Source of the DNA: Cryobacterium soli
Lineage (GTDB): Bacteria > Actinomycetota > Actinomycetes > Actinomycetales > Microbacteriaceae
DNA length: 64,000 nt
Direction of reading: 5' to 3'
NCBI RefSeq assembly: GCF_003611035.1
Contig: NZ_CP030033.1
Coordinates: 1,054,001 to 1,118,000 of the forward strand
Positions within the stretch are counted from its first letter, which is position 1, and each line of letters begins with the position of its first letter. The notes under the pieces are model-generated. The model searched no databases and was not told where the DNA came from. It saw only the letters and a program-made list of their open reading frames with translations. The position numbers and the translations under genes were made by a program. Below are positions 10,147-18,489 of this stretch, one piece after another.

Positions 10147-10178
10147 CGAACGGCCCGGGTGGAGGTCCGGGCCGTTCG
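10147..10178 (-). terminator. terminator after DUF3046 gene
   Basis: Perfect 12-bp stem cgaacggcccgg / ccgggccgttcg with an 8-nt loop, 62 bp after the DUF3046 stop. It isolates recA from the clgR-DUF3046 transcript. Confidence 0.8.
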
Positions 10179-10239
10179 AGGTTCATAATGTCGCTGCCGT
10201 GGGTGGGTGCCGCTGCCGGAGGGCAGTGCGTCGCGCAGC

Positions 10240-10461
10240 TCAGTTACGGGCCGGCGGCAGACCGGCACCGTGGCGCCGGGCGGGCGGCACATCCGTCTCG
10301 TCGCAGAGTGCCAACCAGACGTCCCGGGCGGGGACACCGCCCGCGAGGGCCTGGTCAGCCGTGCGGCCGAGCGGACCGAGCACCAAGTCCTTGGTGAGGA
10401 CCCGGCCATAGCTCTCGCCGAACTCGTCTTTCAGGGCTTGGCGGAATTCGCTCAATCGCAT
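10240..10461 (-). CDS. DUF3046 protein
   Basis: Small (73 aa) conserved actinobacterial protein of unknown role, almost always found between clgR and recA. It matches the family pattern MRLSEFRxxLxxEFGxxYGRVLxxDLVLxxLG and VxxRDVWxALCDxxxVP. No membrane segment or catalytic motif is visible. It lies 59 bp after the clgR stop and is followed by a terminator. Confidence 0.9.
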   Translation of the reverse strand: MRLSEFRQALKDEFGESYGRVLTKDLVLGPLGRTADQALAGGVPARDVWLALCDETDVPPARRHGAGLPPARN

Positions 10462-10520
10462 GGCGCGCTCTGCTGTTCTGGGTTAATACGCTCTGGATGG
10501 GTCAACCGATGGTGGCCGAT

Positions 10521-10829
10521 TCAGCGCACCATCATGCTGGCGTCGAACTTGGCGACCAGCTCGTCGGGCACGGTGTCGGGGAACCTATCGATTCCCTCGA
10601 TCACGGCCAAACGGTCGCCGACTTCGCGCATGATGACTGAGATCGGGGTCTCCAACGCCTCTGCAACGGAGGCCAGAATCTCAGATGAGGCTTCTTTCTG
10701 ACCGCGCTCCACTTCGGACAGGTAGCCCAGGGCCACACTGGCCTTGCTCGCAACCTGACGCAGCGTGCGCCCCTTCTGCAGGCGGAAGTCCCTGAGCACA
10801 TCGCCGATTTCCTGACGAACAAGAATCAT
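10521..10829 (-). CDS. clgR: XRE-family regulator ClgR
   Basis: Helix-turn-helix activator of protease genes (clpP, clpC) in actinobacteria and itself degraded by ClpP. The 102-aa protein has an HTH at about residues 22-41 (TLRQVASKASVALGYLSEVERG) and the family segment ILASVAEALETPIS. The start at 10829 is chosen because AAGGAGG lies 5 nt before it; an in-frame ATG 14 codons earlier has no such site. It heads a two-gene unit with DUF3046. The native C-terminal end is ASMMVR. Confidence 0.93.
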   Translation of the reverse strand: MILVRQEIGDVLRDFRLQKGRTLRQVASKASVALGYLSEVERGQKEASSEILASVAEALETPISVIMREVGDRLAVIEGIDRFPDTVPDELVAKFDASMMVR

Positions 10830-10995
10830 CGGAACCTCCTTCTTCGTGCTGTCTGAACTGCTGGGGCCCACTCAACCGGTCAGTTTCGTGTGGCGGATGG
10901 CCAACAGTACTCTATCCATCCGACACCTCGAGATTACCGAGGATGACTGGACTTTTCTTGTGAATATGTGTTCTGTAACCCACCGGTAACACTAA

Positions 10996-11580
10996 CTATT
11001 CCGTGAATTCCAGCTTTCCAGATTCCATCAGCTGACACACAGCTTCAAGTGCGCGATACACGGTCTGCGCGCGGATCTGACCCCGGTCCCCCGTGAGGTG
11101 GAGCGGTATGGCCCGCACCTTATCCCCGATCGCGACTCCCAGATAGACCGTGCCGACGGGTCGGCCATCCTGCTCGTCGGGGCCGGCGACCCCCGTGGTG
11201 GCCAGACCGATGTCGGCCGCACGGCCGTCGACCGCCAGGGCGTCCCTCACACCGGTGGCCATCTGCCGGGCGACTTCGGGGTGCACAGCGCCCTCGCCGG
11301 CCAGCAGCTCGTCGTCGACGCCCAGCAGGGTGTGCTTGAGGGCGGTCTGGTAGGCGACCACTCCCCCGAGCACGACGGCGGATGCGCCCGGGATACGCAC
11401 AAGCTCGGCCACGAGCAGGCCACCGGTGAGGGACTCCGCGACAGCGATGGTGAGGTGGCGGGAGGTCAGGAGGGCAACCAGTGCGGCCGCGGCGTCGGTC
11501 TGCACGGACTCAGCGGACTCAGCGACGTCGGCGTCACCGGTGGGCTCGGTGCGCGCGGACGACTCTGGCGTGGGCGACAC
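10996..11580 (-). CDS. CinA C-terminal-domain protein / nicotinamide-nucleotide amidohydrolase (PncC-like)
   Basis: The 194-aa protein holds only the CinA-C (PncC) domain, expected to deamidate NMN to nicotinate mononucleotide. Key motifs are AESLTGGLLVAELVRIPGAS near 49-68, GGVVAYQ, and TTGVAGPDEQDGRPVGTVYLG. The first ~30 residues are acidic and unstructured. The N-terminal MoaB-like COG1058 domain of full CinA is absent, as is usual in actinobacteria. Six bp after pgsA; part of ftsK-pgsA-cinA. Confidence 0.93.
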   Translation of the reverse strand: MSPTPESSARTEPTGDADVAESAESVQTDAAAALVALLTSRHLTIAVAESLTGGLLVAELVRIPGASAVVLGGVVAYQTALKHTLLGVDDELLAGEGAVHPEVARQMATGVRDALAVDGRAADIGLATTGVAGPDEQDGRPVGTVYLGVAIGDKVRAIPLHLTGDRGQIRAQTVYRALEAVCQLMESGKLEFTE

Positions 11581-11586
11581 GGGCGA

Positions 11587-12180
11587 TCAGGCCTGGGTCG
11601 AGGACTTGGGCTGCCGGTTCTCCCGGCGGGCGGCGACCAGATACTCGACGCCCGTGTAGACGGTGAGGACCACAGCGATGGTCATGGCGATGCCGTTGAC
11701 CCAGTGGATCCAGTCGCCGAAGACCAGCCAGAGCGGCAGCAGGGCCAGTGAGATGGCCACGGATTGCATGATGGTCTTGAGCTTGCCGCCCCGGGAGGCG
11801 GGGATGACCCGGTCGCTGAGCATGACGAAGCGGAACACCGTGATGCCGATTTCCCGCACGAGGATGATGACGGTGACCCACCAGGGCAGCTCGGCGAGGA
11901 TCGACAGGCCGATCAGGGCCGCGCCGGTGAGGATCTTGTCGGCGATGGGGTCGAGCAGCTTGCCCAGGTCGGTGACCAGGTTGTACCGGCGGGCGATGGC
12001 GCCGTCCACTCCGTCGGTGGCGATCGCCACGATGAAGAGCACGGCGGCCCACCAGCGGAGGGCCTCGTCGGCGCCGTTGTCGGCCAGCAGCATCCAGAAG
12101 AATACGGGCGCCAGCAGGATGCGCACGATGGTGATGAGATTGGGCAGGTTCCAGTTGCTTCCACCGGTGGTGTTCGCCAT
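11587..12180 (-). CDS. pgsA: CDP-alcohol phosphatidyltransferase, probable phosphatidylglycerophosphate synthase
   Basis: Integral membrane enzyme that joins CDP-diacylglycerol and glycerol-3-phosphate. The 197-aa protein has the complete motif D-x2-DG-x2-AR-x8-G-x3-D-x3-D with D56, D59, D77 and D81, and four to six hydrophobic helices. Placement between ftsK (2-bp gap) and cinA (6-bp gap) matches the pgsA position in actinobacteria. Another alcohol acceptor cannot be excluded from the motif alone. Confidence 0.92.
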   Translation of the reverse strand: MANTTGGSNWNLPNLITIVRILLAPVFFWMLLADNGADEALRWWAAVLFIVAIATDGVDGAIARRYNLVTDLGKLLDPIADKILTGAALIGLSILAELPWWVTVIILVREIGITVFRFVMLSDRVIPASRGGKLKTIMQSVAISLALLPLWLVFGDWIHWVNGIAMTIAVVLTVYTGVEYLVAARRENRQPKSSTQA

Positions 12181-12182
12181 GA

Positions 12183-15086
12183 TCAGTCCCTGTCGGTGAG
12201 TTGCCAGGCGTCCTCGTCCGAGTCGCCTTCTTCCTCAGCGTACCCTTCACTCATCTTCGCCACCGGGTCGTCGGCGTAGCGAGGGTCGGGCTCGGGCTGC
12301 TCGTGCGCCTGCGCCCGCTGAGACTCCTCGAACTGGGTGCGTGCGGTGGCGGCGTGATGCTCCGCATCCGAGCCGCGCAGCTTGGCCAGCACGGCCGGCA
12401 GCTGTTCTGCCGTGACGAGCACGTCGCGGGCTTTGGAGCCCTCGGACGGGCCGACGATCTCCCGCGACTCGAGCAGGTCCATCAGGCGGCCGGCCTTGGC
12501 GAAGCCCACGCGGAGCTTCCTCTGCAGCATGGAGGTGGAGCCGAACTGGGTGGACACCACGAGTTCAGCGGCGGCGAGCAGCACCTCGAGGTCGTCGCCG
12601 ATGTCGGAATCGATCTCCTTACGCGGCGCCTCGGCGGAGACGTCAGGCCGATAGTCGGGCCGGGCCTGCTGGGTGACGTGCTTGACGACCTTCTCGATCT
12701 CGGCTTCGTTGACCCAGGCGCCCTGCACCCGTAGGGCTTTGGAGGCGCCCATGGGCAGGAACAGGGCGTCGCCCTGGCCGATCAGCTTGTCGGCGCCGGG
12801 CTGGTCGAGGATGACCCTGGAGTCGGTGACGCTCGTGACGGCGAAGGCCAAGCGGGACGGCACGTTCGCCTTGATCAGACCGGTGACGACGTCCACGCTG
12901 GGGCGCTGGGTGGCCAGCACCAGGTGGATGCCGGACGCACGGGCGAGCTGGGTGATGCGCACGATCGAGTCTTCGACGTCGCGCGGGGCCACCATCATGA
13001 GGTCGGCGAGCTCGTCGACCACCACGAGCAGGTAGGGGTAGGGCTTGAGCTTGCGGGCGCTGCCGGCCGGCAGCACGATCTCGTTGTTCACCACGGCCTT
13101 GTTGAAGTCGTCGATGTGCCGGAACCCGAAGCTGGCCAGGTCGTCGTAACGCATGTCCATCTCCTTCACGACCCACTGCAGCGCTTCGGCGGCCTTCTTG
13201 GGGTTCGTGATGATGGGCGTGATCAGGTGCGGGACGCCGGCGTAGGCGGCCAGCTCGACGCGCTTGGGGTCGATGAGCACCATGCGCACGTCGCTGGGCT
13301 TGGCCCGCATGAGCAGGCTCGTGATCATCGAGTTGACGAAGCTGGACTTGCCCGAGCCTGTGGAGCCGGCCACGAGGAGGTGGGGCATCTTGGCGAGGTT
13401 GGCGATGACGAACCCGCCGCCGACGTCCTTGCCCACGCCGATGGTCATCGGGTGGGTGCTGTTGGTGGCGGTCGTGGAGCGCAGCACGTCACCGAGCGTG
13501 ACGATCTCGCGGTCGGTGTTGGGGATCTCGATGCCGATGGCGCTCTTGCCCGGGATGGGCGAGAGGATGCGCACCTCGTTGGAGGCGACGGCGTAGGAGA
13601 GGTTCTTGCTCAACGCGGTGACGCGTTCGACCTTGACACCCGGGCCGAGTTCGATCTCGTACTGGGTGACCGTGGGCCCACGGGAGAAACCGGTGACGCG
13701 GGCATCCACCGAGAACTGGCTGAGCACCTCTGTGATCGACTTGACGATCTCGTCGTTGGCGGCCGAGCGGGCCTTGGCCGGCGGGCCGGCGGTGAGTGTT
13801 GTGGCGGACGGCAGCACATAGGGCAGCGCCGGCTGCTCGCCGAATTCGTAGTCGTCGACGCTGCGGTCCACGGCGGTGGCGGCCTGGTCGAGCTCGTCCA
13901 GGGCCGGGATCACCTCGGTGAGCCCCTCGGGGTCGTCGGAGGCCAGGCCGGTGGCACGTGGGAGCGCGTCGACCTCGCCGGTGTAGCGCTTGATCGCTTC
14001 CTCGGCCTTGAGCAGGTCCTCGAGCACCTCGGTGCCGTAGTGGTCCTGGTGAACCGGTTCTTTCGGGGACTCCAGGGCCGAGTCGAAGCCGCCCTTGGCC
14101 GCATCAGCCCCGTGATTGAGCAGGGTGCTGAGCGGATCGGCGGCCGGCGGGGCGGGCTCGTCGGACTCACTCGACATGGCGCTGGAGAAGTCGGGGTCTT
14201 CCTCGCGCTTGCTGGTGTTACGCCGCCACCAGGGCAGCGCGGCCTCGTCGGTCTCGTCGTCGTTCTCGGCCTCAAGGCCGTCGAGTTCGATCTGCTTGGT
14301 CTTGAGGGCCTGGATGCGGTCGTGGCGCGCCTCCTTGGCGGCCGCTCGTTCCTCGGGAGCCGGCAGCGGGGCGCCGAAGAGCCAGGCGTAGAGTTCCCGG
14401 CTGCGTTCGCCGATCTTGTTCGGCGGGGTCTTGGTGATGATGAAGAGGCTGAGGATCAGCAGCAGGATGACGACGATGGCCGCGCCCACGGTGGTGATCA
14501 GGAAGATCAGCGGGGCCGCGATCATCCAGCCGATGACGCCGCCGGAGAGGGCGAGCACCTCCACGCCCTGACTCGGTGTCGGCTGCCCGCCGAAGATGTG
14601 GCAGAGGCCCGACACCGTGACCAGCAGCAAAGACAGGCCGATGCCGATGCGACCGTTGTCGTGCACCGAACTCGGATTGCGGAACAGCCAGATCGCGAAG
14701 AGCATCAGGATCACCGGGAGAGCGAACGCGACCCGCCCGAAGAGTCCGCCGAAGGTCCACGCGTCGAGGGTCTGGGCCACAGGGTCGTTGATCAGGAACC
14801 ACTCGATCACTGCGCCGGCGACGGCCAGCAGCACGAGGAAGAAGGGCAGGCCGTCGCGGCGCTCCTCCTTGGAGAGCTGCTCCGGGCCGAGGGCGCGCGC
14901 GGCGCCGCCGGCGACGTGCGCCAGGCCCATCCACATGCGCGCGGCGATCGGCGGTTTGGTCTCCGTCGGGGCGAACTTGACGGTCTTCTGGGTCGCTGTG
15001 CTGCCGGCCTTACCGCGCGGGGTCGTTCCGGTGCCGCGCGCAGGGGTGCTGCGGGCACGCCCGGTCGACTTAGTGCTCGTAGCCAT
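12183..15086 (-). CDS. ftsK: DNA translocase FtsK/SpoIIIE
   Basis: Septal DNA pump that clears chromosome termini during division. The 967-aa protein has a basic disordered leader, four N-terminal membrane segments (roughly residues 60-210), an acidic/Pro-rich linker, the RecA-like motor with Walker [10 protein letters not shown] near residue 573 and Walker B-like [12 protein letters not shown], and the gamma winged-helix ([20 protein letters not shown]) near 850-890 that recognises polarity sequences. The start [11 protein letters not shown] (15086) is chosen; two upstream in-frame ATGs (15116, 15203) are possible, but the residues there are not FtsK-like. First gene of ftsK-pgsA-cinA. Confidence 0.96.
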   Translation of the reverse strand: MATSTKSTGRARSTPARGTGTTPRGKAGSTATQKTVKFAPTETKPPIAARMWMGLAHVAGGAARALGPEQLSKEERRDGLPFFLVLLAVAGAVIEWFLINDPVAQTLDAWTFGGLFGRVAFALPVILMLFAIWLFRNPSSVHDNGRIGIGLSLLLVTVSGLCHIFGGQPTPSQGVEVLALSGGVIGWMIAAPLIFLITTVGAAIVVILLLILSLFIITKTPPNKIGERSRELYAWLFGAPLPAPEERAAAKEARHDRIQALKTKQIELDGLEAENDDETDEAALPWWRRNTSKREEDPDFSSAMSSESDEPAPPAADPLSTLLNHGADAAKGGFDSALESPKEPVHQDHYGTEVLEDLLKAEEAIKRYTGEVDALPRATGLASDDPEGLTEVIPALDELDQAATAVDRSVDDYEFGEQPALPYVLPSATTLTAGPPAKARSAANDEIVKSITEVLSQFSVDARVTGFSRGPTVTQYEIELGPGVKVERVTALSKNLSYAVASNEVRILSPIPGKSAIGIEIPNTDREIVTLGDVLRSTTATNSTHPMTIGVGKDVGGGFVIANLAKMPHLLVAGSTGSGKSSFVNSMITSLLMRAKPSDVRMVLIDPKRVELAAYAGVPHLITPIITNPKKAAEALQWVVKEMDMRYDDLASFGFRHIDDFNKAVVNNEIVLPAGSARKLKPYPYLLVVVDELADLMMVAPRDVEDSIVRITQLARASGIHLVLATQRPSVDVVTGLIKANVPSRLAFAVTSVTDSRVILDQPGADKLIGQGDALFLPMGASKALRVQGAWVNEAEIEKVVKHVTQQARPDYRPDVSAEAPRKEIDSDIGDDLEVLLAAAELVVSTQFGSTSMLQRKLRVGFAKAGRLMDLLESREIVGPSEGSKARDVLVTAEQLPAVLAKLRGSDAEHHAATARTQFEESQRAQAHEQPEPDPRYADDPVAKMSEGYAEEEGDSDEDAWQLTDRD

Positions 15087-15186
15087 GTGTTCCACGGTAC
15101 CGCCGAGCGCCGACATCGGCGTGAGCCCACGCCCACTTAGCTGAGCGTGAGCGCTCCCCGTCCCCCGCGCCTGACCGCGCCCCGAT

Positions 15187-15219
15187 CCCGCGAAAGCGGC
15201 CATGCGGCTGCTTCGCGGG
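15187..15219 (-). terminator. terminator of the MacB-like ABC operon
   Basis: Arms cccgcgaaagc and gcttcgcggg (one bulged base) 36 bp after the permease stop, on the minus strand. The gap down to ftsK otherwise shows no gene. Confidence 0.6.
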
Positions 15220-15254
15220 GGCCGAGGCGACCATGCGGCCGCTATCGTGAGCGA

Positions 15255-16481
15255 TCAATAGCGGATCGCGTCGATCACCTTGACACGCACCGCCACGAGC
15301 GCGGGCAGCAGACCGGCGAGGGCACCGACCACGGTGGCGCAGGCGAGCCCCAGCAGGGCCGCCTCCACCGGGAAGGGCGGGAAGTCGGTGACCGAACCCT
15401 GGGCGATGAAGCCCTGGATGGCCGGGTTGGTGACGATGAGCACGGCACCGATCACCCCCGCCACCCCGGCCACCAGGGTTGCCACAATACTTTCCATCAT
15501 CACGGCGAAAAACACGCGGCCCGCCGTGGCGCCGAAGCTGCGGCGCACGCCGATCTCCCGGATGCGTTGCTTGAGCGTGACCAGGGCGATGTTCACCAGG
15601 CCCAGCGCACCGAGCAGCAGCACCAGGGCGGCCACCCCGCCGACAAGGAGCTTGATCGACGCGAACGGGTCCTCGTTGTACGCCGCGTAGTCCTGCCGGT
15701 TCACCGACACCTGGGTGCCGGCGCCGAGCGCGCCTTCCATGTCCCGTTGCACGGCGGCCATGATGTCGTCGCTGGCTTCCGGCGGCACCCACAGTTCGTA
15801 GTTGGGCATGATCGCGCCCTGCGCGATCTGGTCCGGCGGCGTCAGGGCGATCAGGGTGTCCATCAGCACGTACATGGCCGGCTCGGTCTCCCAGGTGCTC
15901 ACCGGGTAGACGCCGGTGATCACGGCGGTGGTCGGCTGGGCGCCGAGCAGAGTCGTGGTCGGATGCGTGCTCAGGTCGGGCCGTCCGATGCGGTCGTAGA
16001 AGACCTCGTTCACCAACACCGCCGGGGCGAGCCGTTCGGCGTCGTCCGGGGTGAACCAGACGCCGTCGCTCAGCTTCACGCGGTGCATGGTGCCGTAGGG
16101 CTGGTCGACCCCGATGGCCTGCACGGGCGCCGCGCCATCCGTGAACTGCACGGTCTGGGTGCCGTACATGACCCGGCTCGCGTAGTCGATGCCGTACCGT
16201 TCGATTTCCTTGGCCCAGAGCTCCTGCATGACGTCGGCGTCGACCGGGGTTCCGTCGTTGGACGAGACGTACAGCGACAGGGTGGCCGAGCGTCCGCCGT
16301 TGCGTTCGTTCTGTTCCACGATGGACTGCTGCGCGACGGCGCCCAGGCCGACGACCGTGGTGATGGCGCAGACGGCGACGGCGACGCCGATCAGTGAGAG
16401 CATCACCCGGGTCTTGTGGATACGCAGTTCCTGCCAGGCCTCGACGAACGAGCCGACAACGTTGCTGATGAGCCGGTTCAT
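15255..16481 (-). CDS. ABC transporter permease, MacB/FtsX family
   Basis: Mechanotransmission-type permease for export of peptides, antibiotics or lipids. The 408-aa protein has an N-terminal membrane helix (residues ~24-48), a large extracytoplasmic MacB-PCD domain (~50-270), and three C-terminal helices of the FtsX fold with KQRIREIGVRRSFGAT near residue 310. Its ATG overlaps the ATPase stop by 4 bases. With the ATPase and adaptor it forms a tripartite-like MacA-MacB system adapted to a Gram-positive envelope. Confidence 0.93.
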   Translation of the reverse strand: MNRLISNVVGSFVEAWQELRIHKTRVMLSLIGVAVAVCAITTVVGLGAVAQQSIVEQNERNGGRSATLSLYVSSNDGTPVDADVMQELWAKEIERYGIDYASRVMYGTQTVQFTDGAAPVQAIGVDQPYGTMHRVKLSDGVWFTPDDAERLAPAVLVNEVFYDRIGRPDLSTHPTTTLLGAQPTTAVITGVYPVSTWETEPAMYVLMDTLIALTPPDQIAQGAIMPNYELWVPPEASDDIMAAVQRDMEGALGAGTQVSVNRQDYAAYNEDPFASIKLLVGGVAALVLLLGALGLVNIALVTLKQRIREIGVRRSFGATAGRVFFAVMMESIVATLVAGVAGVIGAVLIVTNPAIQGFIAQGSVTDFPPFPVEAALLGLACATVVGALAGLLPALVAVRVKVIDAIRY

Positions 16482-17227
16482 GCCGGCACCGCCTCGCGCT
16501 CGTCGTCGTGCGGGGCGGGCGGCGCGTCCAGCGCCGCCTGGCCTGTGCTCGCGACGGTGAGCACGCCGTGGTCCAGGCGCAGGTGCCGGGTCGCCAGCGC
16601 GGCGATGGCGGGATCGTGGGTGATGGTGATGAGGGCGGCGCCGGAGCCGGTGGCGACCTCATCGAGCAGCGCCATCACGTCGGCGCCGGTCTCGAGGTCG
16701 AGGGCGCCGGTGGGTTCGTCTGCCAGGATCAGGCGCGGGCCGCGCACGAGCGAGCGGGCGATGGCCACCCGCTGCTGTTCGCCGCCGGAGAGCTTGTCGG
16801 GCATGGCGCCCAGGCGGTGCCCGAGGCCCACCCGGTCGAGCATCTCGGTGGCGATCCGGGCGCGCTGCCAGAACTGCTTGCCCTGCGCGTACAGCAGCGG
16901 GGTCATCACATTCTCCAGCGCGGTGCGGCCCTGCAGCAGGTTGAACTGCTGGAAGATGAACCCCACGTCGCGGCCCCGCACCCGGTCGCGTTCCGCGGAG
17001 GAGAACGACCGCACCGGCCGGCCGTCGAACTCGAGGTCGCCGGAGGTGGGGTTGTCGAGCAGGCCGAGGAGGTTGAGCAGGGTGGATTTCCCGGAGCCGC
17101 TGCGGCCGACGATGGAGACCCGGTCCCCCACCGCCACGTCGAGGTCCACGCCGGACAGGATCGTCAGGGGCGGAGCGTCGATGAGCTGGATGGTGCGGGT
17201 GACCCCGGCCAGGTGTAGGAGGGTCAC
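16478..17227 (-). CDS. ABC transporter ATP-binding protein, MacB/LolD type
   Basis: Energises the adjacent permease. The 249-aa protein has Walker A GRSGSGKST at 41-49, Q-loop FIFQQFNLL near 90-98, signature LSGGEQQR at 146-153, Walker B LILADEP at 166-172, and H-loop ITHDP. It overlaps both neighbours by 4 bases (ATGA), implying tight coupling. Confidence 0.95.
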   Translation of the reverse strand: MTLLHLAGVTRTIQLIDAPPLTILSGVDLDVAVGDRVSIVGRSGSGKSTLLNLLGLLDNPTSGDLEFDGRPVRSFSSAERDRVRGRDVGFIFQQFNLLQGRTALENVMTPLLYAQGKQFWQRARIATEMLDRVGLGHRLGAMPDKLSGGEQQRVAIARSLVRGPRLILADEPTGALDLETGADVMALLDEVATGSGAALITITHDPAIAALATRHLRLDHGVLTVASTGQAALDAPPAPHDDEREAVPA

Positions 17228-18288
17228 CGAGCTATCATTCCGGTGTCGACGCAGACCTCGCTGCCGTCGGGGGCGATCGAGCAGCCATCGGAGGACGGGG
17301 CGACGGCGCCGGGCACGAACTGGTTGATCAGGTCGCCTTCCGCGAGACCGGTGAGGACCTCCACCGAGGTGCCGTCGTTCATGCCCAGGGTCACCGGGCG
17401 TTCCTCGGTGCTGCCGTCCGGCAGCACGAACCAGACGACACCGGTTTCGGCGGAGCCCTTCACGGCGGTCGTGGGCACGACCAGCACGTTCTCGGCCTTG
17501 CCGCCGGCGATGGTGATCTGGGCAGCCAGCCCCGGGAACACCGTGACCTCGGCCGGGATGGCGCAGCTCACTGTGGTGCCGGAGCCGCCCGTGCCGCCGG
17601 TGCCGCTGTCGCCGGGGGTTCCCCCGGTACCGCCGGCATCCGCCCCGGCAAGCGGGGTGGTGATCCGAAGGCCTGTGCAGGTGAACGGTGCGGGCCCGTT
17701 GGTGATGGCGATGGATGCCTCGGTCGGCTGGGTGACCAGGCGGTACTGCTGCTCGGGGCTGAGCGAACCGCTGACCGAGTAGGTCGGTGGTGCCACCTGC
17801 CCCGTGATGTCGCCGATGGCCACGGTCTGGCCGTGGATGACGGTCAGCGCGCTGAGCACTCCGTCCGCCGGCGCGAAGACCTTCTCGTAGGTCACGGTGG
17901 GCTTGGGTTGGTTCACCGTGACAAGCCCTGTGGCGGCATCCGTCGTCTCGACCGGGTCATTGACCGTCTCGACCTTGATGTCGTAGATCTTGTCGCCCGC
18001 GGCGACGCTCTGACCGGCGGTGAAGAAGATCTCGTCGACGGTGCCGATGGCGACGGCCTTCACCGGCACGGCGGCATCCGCGGCCACGGTGCCGGGCAGC
18101 GTCACGTCGTTGGTGATGGTGCCTAGGGCCACCGGCACCTGGGGCTCAACGACCTGGCCGGTCGGCTGGGCCGGGTCGAGGGCCTCCGCGTTGTCGGCGA
18201 AGAACGCCAGCTTCACGAGGGCGACGGCTATGGCCGCGATTACCAGGATCCGGAGGATCGGAAAGACCCATTTACGCATGACGTTCAA
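17224..18288 (-). CDS. efflux adaptor, HlyD/MacA-like
   Basis: Membrane-anchored periplasmic-adaptor-type protein of the ABC export operon. The 354-aa protein has one N-terminal helix (residues ~9-29), a biotinyl-lipoyl-like domain (GQSVAAGDKIYDI; PADGVLSALTVIHGQTVAIGD), and a C-terminal barrel with NVLVVPTTAVKG. A Gly/Thr-rich linker near residues 210-232 and two cysteines around it are unusual. First gene of the operon, likely controlled by the dyad at 18381-18395. Cargo is unknown. Confidence 0.88.
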   Translation of the reverse strand: MNVMRKWVFPILRILVIAAIAVALVKLAFFADNAEALDPAQPTGQVVEPQVPVALGTITNDVTLPGTVAADAAVPVKAVAIGTVDEIFFTAGQSVAAGDKIYDIKVETVNDPVETTDAATGLVTVNQPKPTVTYEKVFAPADGVLSALTVIHGQTVAIGDITGQVAPPTYSVSGSLSPEQQYRLVTQPTEASIAITNGPAPFTCTGLRITTPLAGADAGGTGGTPGDSGTGGTGGSGTTVSCAIPAEVTVFPGLAAQITIAGGKAENVLVVPTTAVKGSAETGVVWFVLPDGSTEERPVTLGMNDGTSVEVLTGLAEGDLINQFVPGAVAPSSDGCSIAPDGSEVCVDTGMIAR

Positions 18289-18380
18289 CTGATTTCCCCC
18301 AGGCTCGGTCGCACCTCAACGGTGTCGGCTGGCTAGAGCCTAGGGGAAATCCTCGCCCCGCCGGGCGGCGAACAGCCAAT

Positions 18381-18395
18381 ATCCTCCTGGAGGAT
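18381..18395. promoter_or_regulatory. 15-bp dyad upstream of the ABC operon (candidate operator)
   Basis: Perfect palindrome atcctcctggaggat, 93 bp before the adaptor start and next to a second hairpin gacaccc / gggtgtc (18396-18417). A position between the divergent-facing rnj terminator and the efflux genes suggests a regulator site, possibly for a two-component response regulator. Inference only. Confidence 0.45.
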
Positions 18396-18432
18396 GACAC
18401 CCGGTTCTGGGGGTGTCCCTCGTGTGCGAACG

Positions 18433-18469
18433 CCGCAACCCCCGGCGCCGAGGCGGCCGGGGGTTGCGG
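18433..18469 (-). terminator. rnj terminator
   Basis: Stem ccgcaacccccggc / gccgggggttgcgg, 14 bp perfect with a 9-nt loop, 20 bp after the rnj stop. Confidence 0.8.
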
Positions 18470-18489
18470 GTGGTGCGGTGTGCCGAGGG

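Larger units (their letters stand above)
9841..10239. promoter_or_regulatory. recA upstream region (399 bp, no gene)
   Basis: Contains, in minus-strand order, the DUF3046 terminator (10147-10178), an imperfect pair gtgttcgaatccctgg / gtgttccaatccctag around 10088-10118, the LexA box (10046-10059), and about 200 bp of leader before recA. I see no coding region that resembles a known protein. Confidence 0.6.

Noticed and set aside
12924..15140. 738-codon plus-strand frame opposite ftsK
   Set aside because: Shadow of ftsK with His/Asp/Glu/Gly-rich low-complexity sequence and no recognisable domain.
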